From Candidatus Heimdallarchaeota archaeon LC_3 (GTDB taxonomy: Archaea; Asgardarchaeota; Heimdallarchaeia; Hodarchaeales; LC-3), in NCBI GenBank assembly GCA_001940645.1, contig MDVS01000035.1, positions 1 to 37,346 of the forward strand: a stretch of DNA of 37,346 bases, read 5' to 3'. Below are positions 25,993 through 34,703 of this stretch, piece after piece; the first letter of the stretch is position 1; every line of letters starts with the position of its first letter. The notes under the pieces are model-generated. The model saw nothing but the letters and a program-made list of their open reading frames with translations. It was not told the DNA's origin and made no database searches. Made by a program: the position numbers and the translations under genes.

Positions 25993-26739
25993 TTAATTTT
26001 CTTTCTCTTCTAATAATTTCTCAACTTTATTATCAGAAATAAGCGAAATAGCTCTTAGACATTCGTTTCTAATTTGTATATCTTGTTGGAACGACAAATT
26101 ATTAGCAAGATTATTTGATGGATCACCGGGATCGACAATTTTTATGCCTAAATTTGATACAGATGCTGAAATACCATCGTATTTTTGCCAATCTCTAGGG
26201 ATTATTGATATCCCCTCCAATGCGTTATGTAATGTTTGGAAACTTGCTTTTAAAATTTCAATTTCAAGTGGATCAGGGGAGTTTGTTCGAAACGTTGCTT
26301 CTATTGCTAGTAGTTCTAATATTGTTTCAGATAATCTGATTTTTCTATTTTCATTCCATATTTTGAGAATTTGTATTATTCTAATAAGATATGGATATTT
26401 AGATGTGAATTGTATTACATATTTATAACGATAAAAAATATTAGATTCTTTTTGAAGCTCAAATGAAAAATTATCAGGAATTATTGTGTTCAAATTCTTA
26501 TTTGCTTCTTCTTCAAAATCAATTGTATTTTTGTCAGTATTATTATCGAAAATTATAACAATTCTGTAATCTTCATTTATTAATGTTTTTTTTCCTAAAG
26601 ATCCTCCTAAGTAAATGGTTACATTATAAATGGATTCTAACGGTTTCATGATAATATTAAAATTTGATTTGATAATTTCAATAGAATTAAGATATTTTTT
26701 TCCTAATTTGATATATTTATTAAGAATTAACGAAACCAT
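25993..26739 (-). CDS. Degenerate nucleotidyltransferase of the CCA-adding/OAS/CD-NTase superfamily
   Basis: From ATG 26739 the protein is about 248 residues (TTG 26754 is an alternative). The nucleotidyltransferase start is clear: YLGGSLGKKTLINEDYRIVIIF, with the GS turn at residues 46-47. Instead of the expected D-x-D, residues 57-59 are D-Y-R, and no acidic residue is visible in the third catalytic strand (YRYKYVIQF). The C-terminal half matches the helical core of OAS and archaeal CCA enzymes: YLIRIIQILKIWNENRK, LSETILELLAIEATFR and IVDPGDPSNNLANNLS (compare DPxDPxxN in both families). It is likely catalytically inactive or altered. It follows the coiled-coil gene's promoter region on the same strand, upstream of it. 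Confidence 0.6.
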   Translation of the reverse strand: MVSLILNKYIKLGKKYLNSIEIIKSNFNIIMKPLESIYNVTIYLGGSLGKKTLINEDYRIVIIFDNNTDKNTIDFEEEANKNLNTIIPDNFSFELQKESNIFYRYKYVIQFTSKYPYLIRIIQILKIWNENRKIRLSETILELLAIEATFRTNSPDPLEIEILKASFQTLHNALEGISIIPRDWQKYDGISASVSNLGIKIVDPGDPSNNLANNLSFQQDIQIRNECLRAISLISDNKVEKLLEEKEN

Positions 26740-26981
26740 TCTGGAAAACTCCAAAAATTATTAAATTAAATAAGTATTAAGACCATTTTTCATATTATTT
26801 TTACGTAATTTCTTTTTTTTGATCTCTTTTTTTTAATGACGTAAGATTCTTAGATTGACCTACATCTCAAATTTTCTAACAAATTCATAAAATAAAGACA
26901 ATTTCTTTCGTATCTTTTTGCAAAATAAATTGTAATTTATTGAAACAATGATTATGATAAATTTTTGGTGTTAATAGCAAA

Positions 26982-27761
26982 ATGTTAGAAGTAATTCATG
27001 ACCCTAATAAATTTATAAAGAAAGGCAGACTCGATCGCTGGTGGATACAACCATTAGGCGTAGCAACAGTTTTAGTAACTTTTATTATTTATACAAATTT
27101 AGCTATATTTATTCAAGACGGATTTAAACATACTGAAGGTGCTTTCTATGTTTCTCCGATTTATTCTCCAGAATTGAAATTTGATTGGTGGCCCCACGCT
27201 TTATCTCCAGCTTTTATCCTCATTTGGATCCCTCTTGGATTTAGAGCGACCTGTTATTACATGAGGAGAGTCTACTATCGAACTTTCTTTTTAGATCCAG
27301 TAGCATGCGCTGTTAAAGATATTAAGCCAATTAGATTAGACTATAAGGGAGAGAAACGTTTTCCTTTTATTTTAAACAATCTTCATCGATACTTTTTGTA
27401 CGGAGCAATAGTTCTAATGGTAATTCACTGGTTTGACGCTATTAATGCAATGCAATTCGGATCAAAAATAGGGATTGGCATCGGAACAGTCTTAATTGCT
27501 TTAGATGCAATTTTCTTAACAGCATATGTTTTTTCGTGTCATTCATTCAGACACCTAATCGGAGGTAATACAAACCAATATTCTAAAGGAATTATAAATA
27601 AGATTCGTTATAGAGCTTGGAGCCTCTCAAGTAAACTAAATCCTCATCATAATGTCTATTTTTGGTTGAGCGCAATATCTGTAATGGTTGCTGATTTCTA
27701 CATTCGGTTACTAGCGTTGGGAATACTCGATCCAGCACTTGATTTGAGGTTGCTATTCTAA
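26982..27761 (+). CDS. sdhC: Succinate dehydrogenase/fumarate reductase membrane anchor, actinobacterial-like (sdhC, locus 1)
   Basis: This is a 259-residue membrane protein with five hydrophobic helices (about 25-45, 70-90, 130-150, 162-185, 222-245). Motifs characteristic of the long single-anchor type known from Actinobacteria are CYYMRRVYYRTFFLDPVACAV, LNNLHRYFLYGAIV, FSCHSFRHLIGGNTNQ and LNPHHNVYFWLSAISVMVADFY. The several His residues could ligate heme b. It overlaps the downstream flavoprotein gene by one base (TAATG). Confidence 0.8.
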   Translation: MLEVIHDPNKFIKKGRLDRWWIQPLGVATVLVTFIIYTNLAIFIQDGFKHTEGAFYVSPIYSPELKFDWWPHALSPAFILIWIPLGFRATCYYMRRVYYRTFFLDPVACAVKDIKPIRLDYKGEKRFPFILNNLHRYFLYGAIVLMVIHWFDAINAMQFGSKIGIGIGTVLIALDAIFLTAYVFSCHSFRHLIGGNTNQYSKGIINKIRYRAWSLSSKLNPHHNVYFWLSAISVMVADFYIRLLALGILDPALDLRLLF

Positions 27762-29590
27762 TGAGCTTTCCTAAATTTGATGATGAGTTCAATCAATTAG
27801 AGAAACATTCATATGATGTTCTCGTAATTGGTGCTGGAGGAGCAGGTTTGCGAGCGGCAATAGGAGCTGCTCAAAATGGAGTGAATGTGGGGATTGTGTG
27901 TAAATCATTGCTTGGAAAAGCACATACCGTTATGGCAGAGGGTGGAGCAGCTGCAGCTTTAGGTAATGTTGATTCTAGAGATAATTGGAAAGTGCATTTT
28001 CGTGATACTATGCGTGGTGGAAAACACCACAATCATTGGCGAATGGCTCAAGTATTTGCACAAGAAGCACCAGATCGAATATTAGAATTAGAACGTTGGG
28101 GAGCAGTGTTTGATCGCACTAAACAAGGTAAAATAAATCAGCGTAACTTTGGTGGACACACCTACCCACGTCTTGCCCATGTTGGTGATCGAACTGGATT
28201 AGAATTGATCAGAACACTTCAAGATAAAGCGGTTCATGAAGAAAATGTGGTAGTTCACATGGAATGTACTGTAACTAAATTGTTCAAAACAGGTGACAAA
28301 ATATCAGGAGCTTTTGCCTATAATAGACAAAGCGGTAAATTCCTACTGTTTGAGGCAAAGGCTATCATTATTGCCTCAGGAGGTATGGGAAAAGCTTTCA
28401 GAATCACCAGCAATAGTTGGGAGTATACAGGTGATGGTTTTTCTCTCGCATTAGATATTGGAGCTGAATTAATTGATATGGAGTTTGTTCAGTTTCACCC
28501 TACTGGAATGCTATCTCCAACCAGTGTAAAAGGAATCCTTGTTACAGAAGGGGTTCGTGGTGAAGGAGGAGTTCTTAGAAACAGTGAAGGAGAACGATTC
28601 ATGTTTCGGTACATCCCAGAAATGTTCCAAGGTGAATATGCTACCTCTGATGAAGAAGCAACTAAATGGTTTTACGATAACGATACAGGACGAAGACCAC
28701 CGGAACTTTTAACAAGAGATATAGTAGCTAAAGCCATCCTAGCAGAAACAAAAGCAGGTCGTGGTTCTCCTCAAGGCGGAGCATTTCTCGACATTGCTTC
28801 TGTTCGAGATCCCGAATACATAAAGAAAAAGCTCCCATCCATGTATCATCAATTTAAAACATTAGCAAATCTTGATATTACAAAAGATCCTATGGAAGTG
28901 GGACCTACAACCCATTATATTATGGGTGGAATAAGAGTTGATCCTGATACGCAACAAGCTACTATTTCAGGGTTATATGCAGCAGGAGAAGTAGCAGCTG
29001 GATTACATGGTGCAAATAGACTTGGTGGAAATTCATTAACAGATTTATTGGTTTTTGGTAAATTAGCTGGTGAAAATGCTGCTAAATATGCTAAAGAAAT
29101 TAATAATCAACTTAAACTTTCTGAAACTGATGTTAAAAAAGCTATTGGGCATGCATTAGCACCGTTTAGTGAAGATAGAACTGAGGATGTTTATCAATTA
29201 CACACTGAGCTTCAACGGCTAATGGAAGAACATGTCGGTATAATACGGAATGAAACGGCTATTAAAGCTGGAATTGAAAAACTAGAAGCTTTGTCAGAGC
29301 GTGCTAAAAAAGCTAAAGCATCGGGAAACCGTGTGTATAATCCTGGTTGGCATTTATCTATCGATATCAACAATCTTATATTGACAAGCAAAGCATTAGC
29401 AATTGCAGCCTTAGAGCGAAAAGAAAGTCGGGGAGCTCACACAAGGGACGATTATGCTGAAACAGATTCAAGTTTAACTGATAAATTACAAGTGTTAAAC
29501 AAAGACGAATCTGGAAAACTTATCTTGAAACAAGAAATCATTACCCCTATGCCAGAAGAATTAAAGAAAATAATAGAGGAGGGAACATAA
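27761..29590 (+). CDS. sdhA: Succinate dehydrogenase/fumarate reductase flavoprotein (sdhA, locus 1)
   Basis: This is a 609-residue flavoprotein with GAGGAGLRAAIGAA (FAD dinucleotide fold), KAHTVMAEGGAAAALGN (His expected to carry covalent FAD), HPTGMLSP and VRGEGGVLRNSEGERFM (substrate site), LTRDIVAKAI (catalytic Arg region), THYIMGGIRVD, and GLHGANRLGGNSLTD. The C-terminal ERKESRGAHTRDDY is the usual family end domain. It oxidises succinate, or reduces fumarate, in the membrane complex. It is complete, unlike the second copy at 35610. It overlaps sdhB by one base. Confidence 0.93.
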   Translation: MSFPKFDDEFNQLEKHSYDVLVIGAGGAGLRAAIGAAQNGVNVGIVCKSLLGKAHTVMAEGGAAAALGNVDSRDNWKVHFRDTMRGGKHHNHWRMAQVFAQEAPDRILELERWGAVFDRTKQGKINQRNFGGHTYPRLAHVGDRTGLELIRTLQDKAVHEENVVVHMECTVTKLFKTGDKISGAFAYNRQSGKFLLFEAKAIIIASGGMGKAFRITSNSWEYTGDGFSLALDIGAELIDMEFVQFHPTGMLSPTSVKGILVTEGVRGEGGVLRNSEGERFMFRYIPEMFQGEYATSDEEATKWFYDNDTGRRPPELLTRDIVAKAILAETKAGRGSPQGGAFLDIASVRDPEYIKKKLPSMYHQFKTLANLDITKDPMEVGPTTHYIMGGIRVDPDTQQATISGLYAAGEVAAGLHGANRLGGNSLTDLLVFGKLAGENAAKYAKEINNQLKLSETDVKKAIGHALAPFSEDRTEDVYQLHTELQRLMEEHVGIIRNETAIKAGIEKLEALSERAKKAKASGNRVYNPGWHLSIDINNLILTSKALAIAALERKESRGAHTRDDYAETDSSLTDKLQVLNKDESGKLILKQEIITPMPEELKKIIEEGT

Positions 29591-30339
29591 TGGAAGTACA
29601 GTTAGTAGTTCAAAGAGGAGAATCTGAATCTGACATAATAATGGAAGCTTATAAAGTGAAAGTAGATGAAGGTAGTGTAGTACTCGATGCAATTCATGCA
29701 TTGCAGGCTCAGCATAAACCTGACTTTGCTATTCGCTGGAATTGTAAAGCAGGAAAGTGTGGAAGCTGTAGCATAGAAGTGAATGGTATTCCTTGTCTTT
29801 CATGTATGACTAAATTATCTGATTATGATCTTTCCAAACCTCTAATTGTTAAACCCATGAAAACGTTTCCAATAATTAAAGATCTTGTGGTAGATGTTTC
29901 TTGGAATTATGAGACTAATAAGCGGATTCCTCAGTACAAATCAAAAATAGGTTTAGAAGTTCCTAAGTTAGCTCAAAAAGATGTTGATAGAATACAAGAA
30001 TTTAGGAAATGTATCGAGTGCTATCTCTGTCAAAACACCTGTCACGTATTACGAACTCAAGATAAGAAAGAGGAATTTATTGGGCCTAGATTTCTAATTA
30101 GATTAGCAAACCTCCAAATGCATCCTCTTGATGATCAAAAAGGCCGTTTGGATCAAATTTATGACGATTTTGGAATTGGTTATTGTAATATAACTAAATG
30201 TTGTACTGAAGTATGTCCTGAGCTGATTGGAATAACTGATAATGGTATTATTCCATTAAAAGAACGTGTAGCGGATCATAAATTTGACCCCGTAAGGATA
30301 GTTTTCAGAAAATTATTTAGAAAAAGTAAATTAATGTAG
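29590..30339 (+). CDS. sdhB: Succinate dehydrogenase/fumarate reductase iron-sulfur subunit (sdhB, locus 1)
   Basis: This is a 249-residue protein. The N-terminal ferredoxin domain carries the [2Fe-2S] site (C52, C57, C60, C72 in NCKAGKCGSCSIEVNG...CLSC). The C-terminal domain has a [4Fe-4S] motif (CIECYLCQNTCH) and a further Cys group (KCCTEVCPE) for the third cluster. It passes electrons from the flavin to the membrane anchor. The last 33 codons are found again, slightly diverged, at 31310-31408. Confidence 0.93.
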   Translation: MEVQLVVQRGESESDIIMEAYKVKVDEGSVVLDAIHALQAQHKPDFAIRWNCKAGKCGSCSIEVNGIPCLSCMTKLSDYDLSKPLIVKPMKTFPIIKDLVVDVSWNYETNKRIPQYKSKIGLEVPKLAQKDVDRIQEFRKCIECYLCQNTCHVLRTQDKKEEFIGPRFLIRLANLQMHPLDDQKGRLDQIYDDFGIGYCNITKCCTEVCPELIGITDNGIIPLKERVADHKFDPVRIVFRKLFRKSKLM

Positions 30340-30380
30340 AATAGTTCCATTCTCTGAATATCAACTTTTAAAGTGATTAA

Positions 30381-31190
30381 ATGAAAAAAGAGGAATTATT
30401 ACACGCTGTAGAGTTCTCCTTAATTGGTATGTATGAGCAATTTGATGGAGTAATGAATGTCTACAAGCGAGAAGGTGTACATGTTATTCAGTTTCCAGCA
30501 GTTGATTTCTGGGAATTTAATAGAGCTGGGATGACAAGATTACATGAAAATAATGCTGAAGAGGGAATCAAAGATGTAATAAATTATTATAACAAGATGG
30601 GATCTAAATCAATTGCCTGGATTACTGGTCCTCTTACTACACCCCCTAATTTTTCAGAATATTTAGAAAAAAATAACTTTGAATTTGAAGAAGCTGCTTG
30701 GGGAATGTATTTACCAGTAAACGCTGAGTTCGAAGTTCATGCTCTGAAGGACGTTGAAATAATAGAAGCTACACTTGAAGATATGGGTCGAGAAGATGTT
30801 CAGAAAATGATTGAACAAGCCTATGGTATGCCCGAAGGATCAGGAAAACTTATGCAACAATTTGTGGAACTGTTTGAAAAAATTTCAGATATAGCAATAT
30901 ACATTGGATATGATGGGAAAAAACCAATTGCATTTGGAAATCTTGTAGTAATTCCAGGAACAAAAGGAGCAGTATTAGGTGGATCAGCAACGCTTCCAGA
31001 ATATAGAAAAAAAGGATTATACTCTAATATGGTGAAGATACGCAAGGATAAAGCCAAAAAATTTGGTGTAGAATACCTAATAATTCAAGCAAAAGAAGCA
31101 ACATCAGCACCAATTGCCATGAAGTTCGGATTTGAAAAAATTTGTACTCTTAATTTCTATTTACACAAACCGATTTCATTCCCAAATTGA
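30381..31190 (+). CDS. GNAT-like acetyltransferase, 269 residues
   Basis: The first half (residues 1-120) is an unrecognised alpha/beta domain (GVHVIQFPAVDFWEFNR, IAWITGPLTTPPNFSEYL). The second half carries the GNAT core: VEIIEATLEDM, then GNLVVIPGTKGAVLGGSATL, EYRKKGLYSNMVKIRKDKA for CoA binding (RKKGLY), and LIIQAKEATSAPIAMKFGFEKI. It may be a double-GNAT fold with only one active half. It sits between intact sdhB and a copy of the sdhB tail, so it may have come in with, or been enclosed by, the duplication. Confidence 0.8.
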   Translation: MKKEELLHAVEFSLIGMYEQFDGVMNVYKREGVHVIQFPAVDFWEFNRAGMTRLHENNAEEGIKDVINYYNKMGSKSIAWITGPLTTPPNFSEYLEKNNFEFEEAAWGMYLPVNAEFEVHALKDVEIIEATLEDMGREDVQKMIEQAYGMPEGSGKLMQQFVELFEKISDIAIYIGYDGKKPIAFGNLVVIPGTKGAVLGGSATLPEYRKKGLYSNMVKIRKDKAKKFGVEYLIIQAKEATSAPIAMKFGFEKICTLNFYLHKPISFPN

Positions 31191-31277
31191 ATCACAATTA
31201 TCAAGAAATATACAAGAATTTAACCTTGAAGACAATTTCTTAATTGTTTACTTTATTTGATTGATCGTATTTCGATA

Positions 31278-31408
31278 TAGAAATTTGTCCAGAATGAATA
31301 GATATTCCCGATAATGGTATTATTCCATTAAAAGAACGTGTAGCTGATCATAAATTTGATCCCGTAAAGATAGTTATAAGAAAATTATTCAAGAAAGGTA
31401 ATGATTAA
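31278..31408 (+). pseudogene. Remnant of an sdhB 3' end, near-identical to that at 30208-30339
   Basis: Bases 31310-31408 translate as DNGIIPLKERVADHKFDPVK followed by IVIRKLFKKGND and stop. The intact sdhB reads the same up to DPV and then RIVFRKLFRKSKLM. Upstream, ICPE-stop-IDIPDNG corresponds to VCPELIGITDNG, with a TGA in frame and heavier divergence. No start or body of the gene remains. It is a decayed duplicate lying 0.97 kb downstream of the original, with the GNAT-like gene in between. The remaining 31191-31574 gap shows no other gene. Confidence 0.85.
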
Positions 31409-31574
31409 AATATTTCATCAAATTTTTAGTCTATTACACCATAAGTAGTAATTCTTAAAGGTTATTCTATTTGTCTCAATTAATTCATTTGAATCTTTTT
31501 GTACAATATATTGATTCATAAGGTAGTATATTCGTGAATAGATTATATAAAATCAATTAGGAGTTGACTATTTT

Positions 31575-31814
31575 ATGGAGATTACAAAAGATACTAAGGT
31601 TTCTAACATTTTAAAAGAATATGGCGATATTGCTGATGTCATGGAAGTTTTTGGTGTAAAAAGAGTTGGAAAATATTCCGTTCGTCGACTTTTAACAAAA
31701 GCTTTAACTGTTGAACGTGCAGCACGTGTTCATAAAGTTCCATTAGACGAATTTTTAGATAAATTACAAAAAGCAATCGTCCTACATCAAGGAAAAACAA
31801 ACACAATTAATTAA
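31575..31814 (+). CDS. DUF1858-like small protein
   Basis: The 79-residue protein begins EITKDTKVSNILKEYGDIAD with VMEVFGVKRVG, the DUF1858 pattern of small redox-associated domains. The second half (RRLLTKALTVERAARVHKVP, LDEFLDKLQKAI) is helical. The usual family Cys is absent. A GGAG sequence sits about 15 bases before the ATG. It may be functionally linked to the neighbouring respiratory genes, but this is inference. Confidence 0.7.
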   Translation: MEITKDTKVSNILKEYGDIADVMEVFGVKRVGKYSVRRLLTKALTVERAARVHKVPLDEFLDKLQKAIVLHQGKTNTIN

Positions 31815-31826
31815 AATAATTCAACA

Positions 31827-32546
31827 TTAATTCTCTTCATTTTTCAAAATAAAATCATTCTCATTATTCATATTAAACAACATCAAAGGAACAAAATTAT
31901 CAACCAATTTTTTTTCTGCTTTTCTCAAATGTTCTTCAAATGTTCTTCTACCAATATGAAATTTCTCAGCTAATTCCTCAGTTCCTATTTTTCGAGGAAT
32001 TTCATAATAACCTTCCTTTGACGCAGAAGCTAATGAATACATCTGCTTTTGTGTAAGTTGCGAAATTACATCAGAAATTGAAATATAAACTGGATATTTA
32101 GTGTCTGAACTCTTAAATGGTGACAATTTTTTCAATGAAACGGTTTCAACAATATCTAATTTTTCGACTTCTTCGATAAATGAATTTCCTGAATTAGATG
32201 TAATTAATAAATGGAGTTTTTCTTTTTCTTTTTGATAAATGGCAGGAGGGAGTTCCATACAATCAAATTTAGGTAAGATATTATCTATTGGACGAGAAGC
32301 ACACTCTTCAAGCTTAAACATTAACGGTGATGAATCTGTTTTAGGAGAAATTATAGAAACTTTTCCCAAATGGTTTTCAATCTCATCTTTTGTAATTTCT
32401 CTATTATTTCGATTGTCACTGATAGTTATTACATCTAACCATGAATTACACCACAGTTTTAAATCTAATTCAGGAAATTTTGTTGTAAATTCAGTAATTC
32501 CTGTTGGAGGATTATAACTTATATCTATTAGGGTTTCATATAACAT
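31827..32546 (-). CDS. HTH_10 (bacterio-opsin activator-like) transcription regulator
   Basis: This is a 239-residue protein. The C-terminal 60 residues (LTQKQMYSLASASKEGYYEI, PRKIGTEELAEKFHIGRRTF, EEHLRKAEKKLV) match the HTH_10/Bat domain, widespread in archaea. The N-terminal 160 residues (SYNPPTGITEFTTKFPELDL...) form a sensor-like region with no recognised ligand motif. It is transcribed divergently from the DinB-like gene, and the gap holds two palindromic sites with the same core. Confidence 0.85.
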   Translation of the reverse strand: MLYETLIDISYNPPTGITEFTTKFPELDLKLWCNSWLDVITISDNRNNREITKDEIENHLGKVSIISPKTDSSPLMFKLEECASRPIDNILPKFDCMELPPAIYQKEKEKLHLLITSNSGNSFIEEVEKLDIVETVSLKKLSPFKSSDTKYPVYISISDVISQLTQKQMYSLASASKEGYYEIPRKIGTEELAEKFHIGRRTFEEHLRKAEKKLVDNFVPLMLFNMNNENDFILKNEEN

Positions 32547-32598
32547 TTAAATTACCATTCCATTGAAATTCATTTTTTTCATCCCTTTATACTTTTAC

Positions 32599-32638
32599 CC
32601 TCCGTGAGGAGGTGATTGCAAAACCCTCCGCTAGGAGG
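32599..32638. promoter_or_regulatory. Two tandem inverted repeats CCTCC-N4-GGAGG between divergent genes
   Basis: CCTCC-GTGA-GGAGG (32599-32612) and CCTCC-GCTA-GGAGG (32625-32638) have identical arms, different spacers and centres 26 bases apart (about 2.5 DNA turns). Both are flanked by AC on the left and T on the right (ACCCTCC...GGAGGT). GC-rich repeats of this kind stand out in this AT-rich sequence. They lie between the HTH_10 regulator (minus strand, start 32546) and the DinB-like gene (plus strand, start 32699). They are most simply operators for the regulator, or else Shine-Dalgarno-bearing hairpins. Confidence 0.6.
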
Positions 32639-32648
32639 TAAAAAACAT

Positions 32649-32690
32649 ATGGGGTTTTGTATTTTCGATAGTTTTGAAATAATTTTATAG
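32649..32690 (+). CDS. Possible 13-residue leader peptide before the DinB-like gene
   Basis: An ATG at 32649 is preceded by a strong TAGGAGGT ribosome site at a good distance (9 bases). It opens a 13-codon frame (MGFCIFDSFEIIL) ending at TAG 32688-32690. The next gene can start with GTG 32690, overlapping this stop, or ATG 32699. Translational coupling or a regulatory leader is possible. The Shine-Dalgarno belongs to the second palindrome, so it may be fortuitous. Confidence 0.3.
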   Translation: MGFCIFDSFEIIL

Positions 32691-32698
32691 TGATAAAA

Positions 32699-33205
32699 AT
32701 GAGTTATATCGAATATACAAAGAATCAAATTAATTATTTGATAGATAAATTACTGCCTGTTTTAGAAAAACAAATATCAGCAATATCAAAAAGCGATCTA
32801 AATTATAAACCAGTTCCTACTATGTTTTCATTGAAGGAACTAATTTTTCATACTATTAATAGTCCCTATTTATATATCAAAGGAGTAGAAATAGGAGGTT
32901 TAAATTCTAAAGAATTTAACAAAATAGATTTAGAATTACAAAAGGTTGACAATAGTAAGGACCTGTTAAAATACTTAGATAAGTTTAAAATTTATTTAAA
33001 ATCTTTTACCAATATAATGGATGAAGAAATATTATTAAAAGACATCAGTTATGACCTCGACGATGTAGGATGGGGTACTTGGACACTGAAAGGTTTTCAA
33101 GCAATGCAAACAGCTGTGGAAGAACTTTTGCATCATCGAGGACAATTATCTCTTTATTTAAGGTTTCTAGATATGGTTCCACCCAAAATTTACTCATACT
33201 TGTAA
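32699..33205 (+). CDS. DinB-like four-helix protein
   Basis: The protein is 168 residues from ATG 32699 (three more from GTG 32690). The four-helix pattern with metal-binding His positions resembles the DinB/YfiT superfamily: NYKPVPTMFSLKELIFHTIN with a His early, and AVEELLHHRGQLSLYLR with two His near the C-terminus. The superfamily includes thiol-dependent transferases of varied substrates. It shares its promoter gap with the HTH_10 regulator. Confidence 0.8.
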   Translation: MSYIEYTKNQINYLIDKLLPVLEKQISAISKSDLNYKPVPTMFSLKELIFHTINSPYLYIKGVEIGGLNSKEFNKIDLELQKVDNSKDLLKYLDKFKIYLKSFTNIMDEEILLKDISYDLDDVGWGTWTLKGFQAMQTAVEELLHHRGQLSLYLRFLDMVPPKIYSYL

Positions 33206-33230
33206 TGTTATAACTTAAACATGGTGTTCA

Positions 33231-34586
33231 ATGATGAATAATCGATTTAATAACTTTATAGGAATACAAACTCTTCCGCAAGAAACTCAACAAATAATGC
33301 GTGTTTATAGTTTAATCCATTTTTTAATTTCCTTTTCTATCCATCTATCTAGTACCTTTCTGATTCTTTTTGCAATAGATGAAATAGGATTTGTTCAAGC
33401 AGGAATAATGGCCTCAATCATGTTTACAACACAAATTCTGTTTGATTATCCCAGTGGTTCACTAGGTGATTGGATTGGTCAGAGATGGGTATTAGTTCTT
33501 GCTTATGTCAGTCATGGATTAGGATTTTTACTTTTAAATTTTTCTCAAACCTTTGTGGATTTTCTATTTATTGGAATCGTTATAGGGTTTGCAAATGCTC
33601 AATCTTCTGGAGCACTTGAAACATGGCTCGATAATAATTATCAAACTAGTGTTGGTGAGGTTGATAAAGGAAGAAAATTATTTGGTTTCAGTATCTCGAG
33701 AATAGAATCTCTAGGGATTCTTCCAGCCGTTGTAGCTTTTATTTTAGGAGGAATTTTATCATCTTTATTTTCTCGACAATTTGTTTTTTTGTTACAGGCA
33801 TTTTTAGTAATTATTCTCATATTTCTGATAATTATAATGATTAAAGATGTTCAAAGCACTGAAAAAATTGAAGAAATGGAAAAAAAATCAGAAAGCAATT
33901 TTTTAAGCTATCTAAAAGGAGGAATTAAATACTTTTTTTCAAGTAAAAGTTCTTTTTTTCTGATTTTAGGATTAGCATTACACGATCTAGTGCTTCAGAT
34001 ATTTGGTACACTACTTCTATTACCACTATTTTTCGCTTACAGTGGATCTGATTTACTAACAAGTATTATGAGAACTATAATTTGGTTGGTAATATTTCCA
34101 TTAAATATTTATATGGCAGGTGTAAGTAAAAAATTATCTAATAACAAATTATCATTAACCATTGGATTTCATGGGATATTTTTGTTTGTGGGATGGATTT
34201 TAGTTATATTATCAGTTCCAATTGAGAATTCATTTAATATTGTTGGCCTTCTTGGGATAATGATAGTTGCTGTTAGCGTAAATGGAACATTATTAGCACT
34301 AATCTCAATATTACGACGACGTATATTACTTGATGATGTACCAACTGAAAATCGAAATTCTGTTTATTCCTTAATTCCTACTATTGTCGCAATATTTGGT
34401 ATCCCTATTATACCTTTTGTCGGATTAATAACTGAAATTTATGGATTAGTAGGTGGAATACTGATTGCTCTTTTAATAACTTTAGGATCCTCATTTTTTA
34501 TTTTTTCCTCTTTTATATTTAAAGCATCTGAATTAAAAAAATGGAAAAACGTTAACAATAAAGGTAGTTTTGGTACTCCAAATTAG
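33231..34586 (+). CDS. MFS transporter, 12 transmembrane helices
   Basis: This is a 451-residue integral membrane protein. The first six helices span about residues 25-200 with the loop 2-3 motif DYPSGSLGDWIGQRWVL, the MFS signature GxxxDxxGxR/K in variant form. A charged central loop follows (about 205-230, ENIEEMEKKSE-like), then six more helices to about residue 435. The substrate cannot be deduced; drug or small-solute efflux is common for this type. It follows the DinB-like gene by 25 bases, so the two may form one transcript. Confidence 0.85.
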   Translation: MMNNRFNNFIGIQTLPQETQQIMRVYSLIHFLISFSIHLSSTFLILFAIDEIGFVQAGIMASIMFTTQILFDYPSGSLGDWIGQRWVLVLAYVSHGLGFLLLNFSQTFVDFLFIGIVIGFANAQSSGALETWLDNNYQTSVGEVDKGRKLFGFSISRIESLGILPAVVAFILGGILSSLFSRQFVFLLQAFLVIILIFLIIIMIKDVQSTEKIEEMEKKSESNFLSYLKGGIKYFFSSKSSFFLILGLALHDLVLQIFGTLLLLPLFFAYSGSDLLTSIMRTIIWLVIFPLNIYMAGVSKKLSNNKLSLTIGFHGIFLFVGWILVILSVPIENSFNIVGLLGIMIVAVSVNGTLLALISILRRRILLDDVPTENRNSVYSLIPTIVAIFGIPIIPFVGLITEIYGLVGGILIALLITLGSSFFIFSSFIFKASELKKWKNVNNKGSFGTPN

Positions 34587-34703
34587 CACTATAAAATAAG
34601 TCAAAATTATCTTTCTTTTCTTACGCACAAACGTGCTCATGAATTCTTTTTTGTCTAATTAATCATCGATTTTCTATACTTATAGATGACAAGATGATAA
34701 AAA

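Noticed and set aside
34625..34636. Hairpin GCAC-AAAC-GTGC between the MFS gene and sdhC as a terminator
   Set aside because: The four-base arms are short, there is no T-tract directly after it, and chance occurrence is likely.
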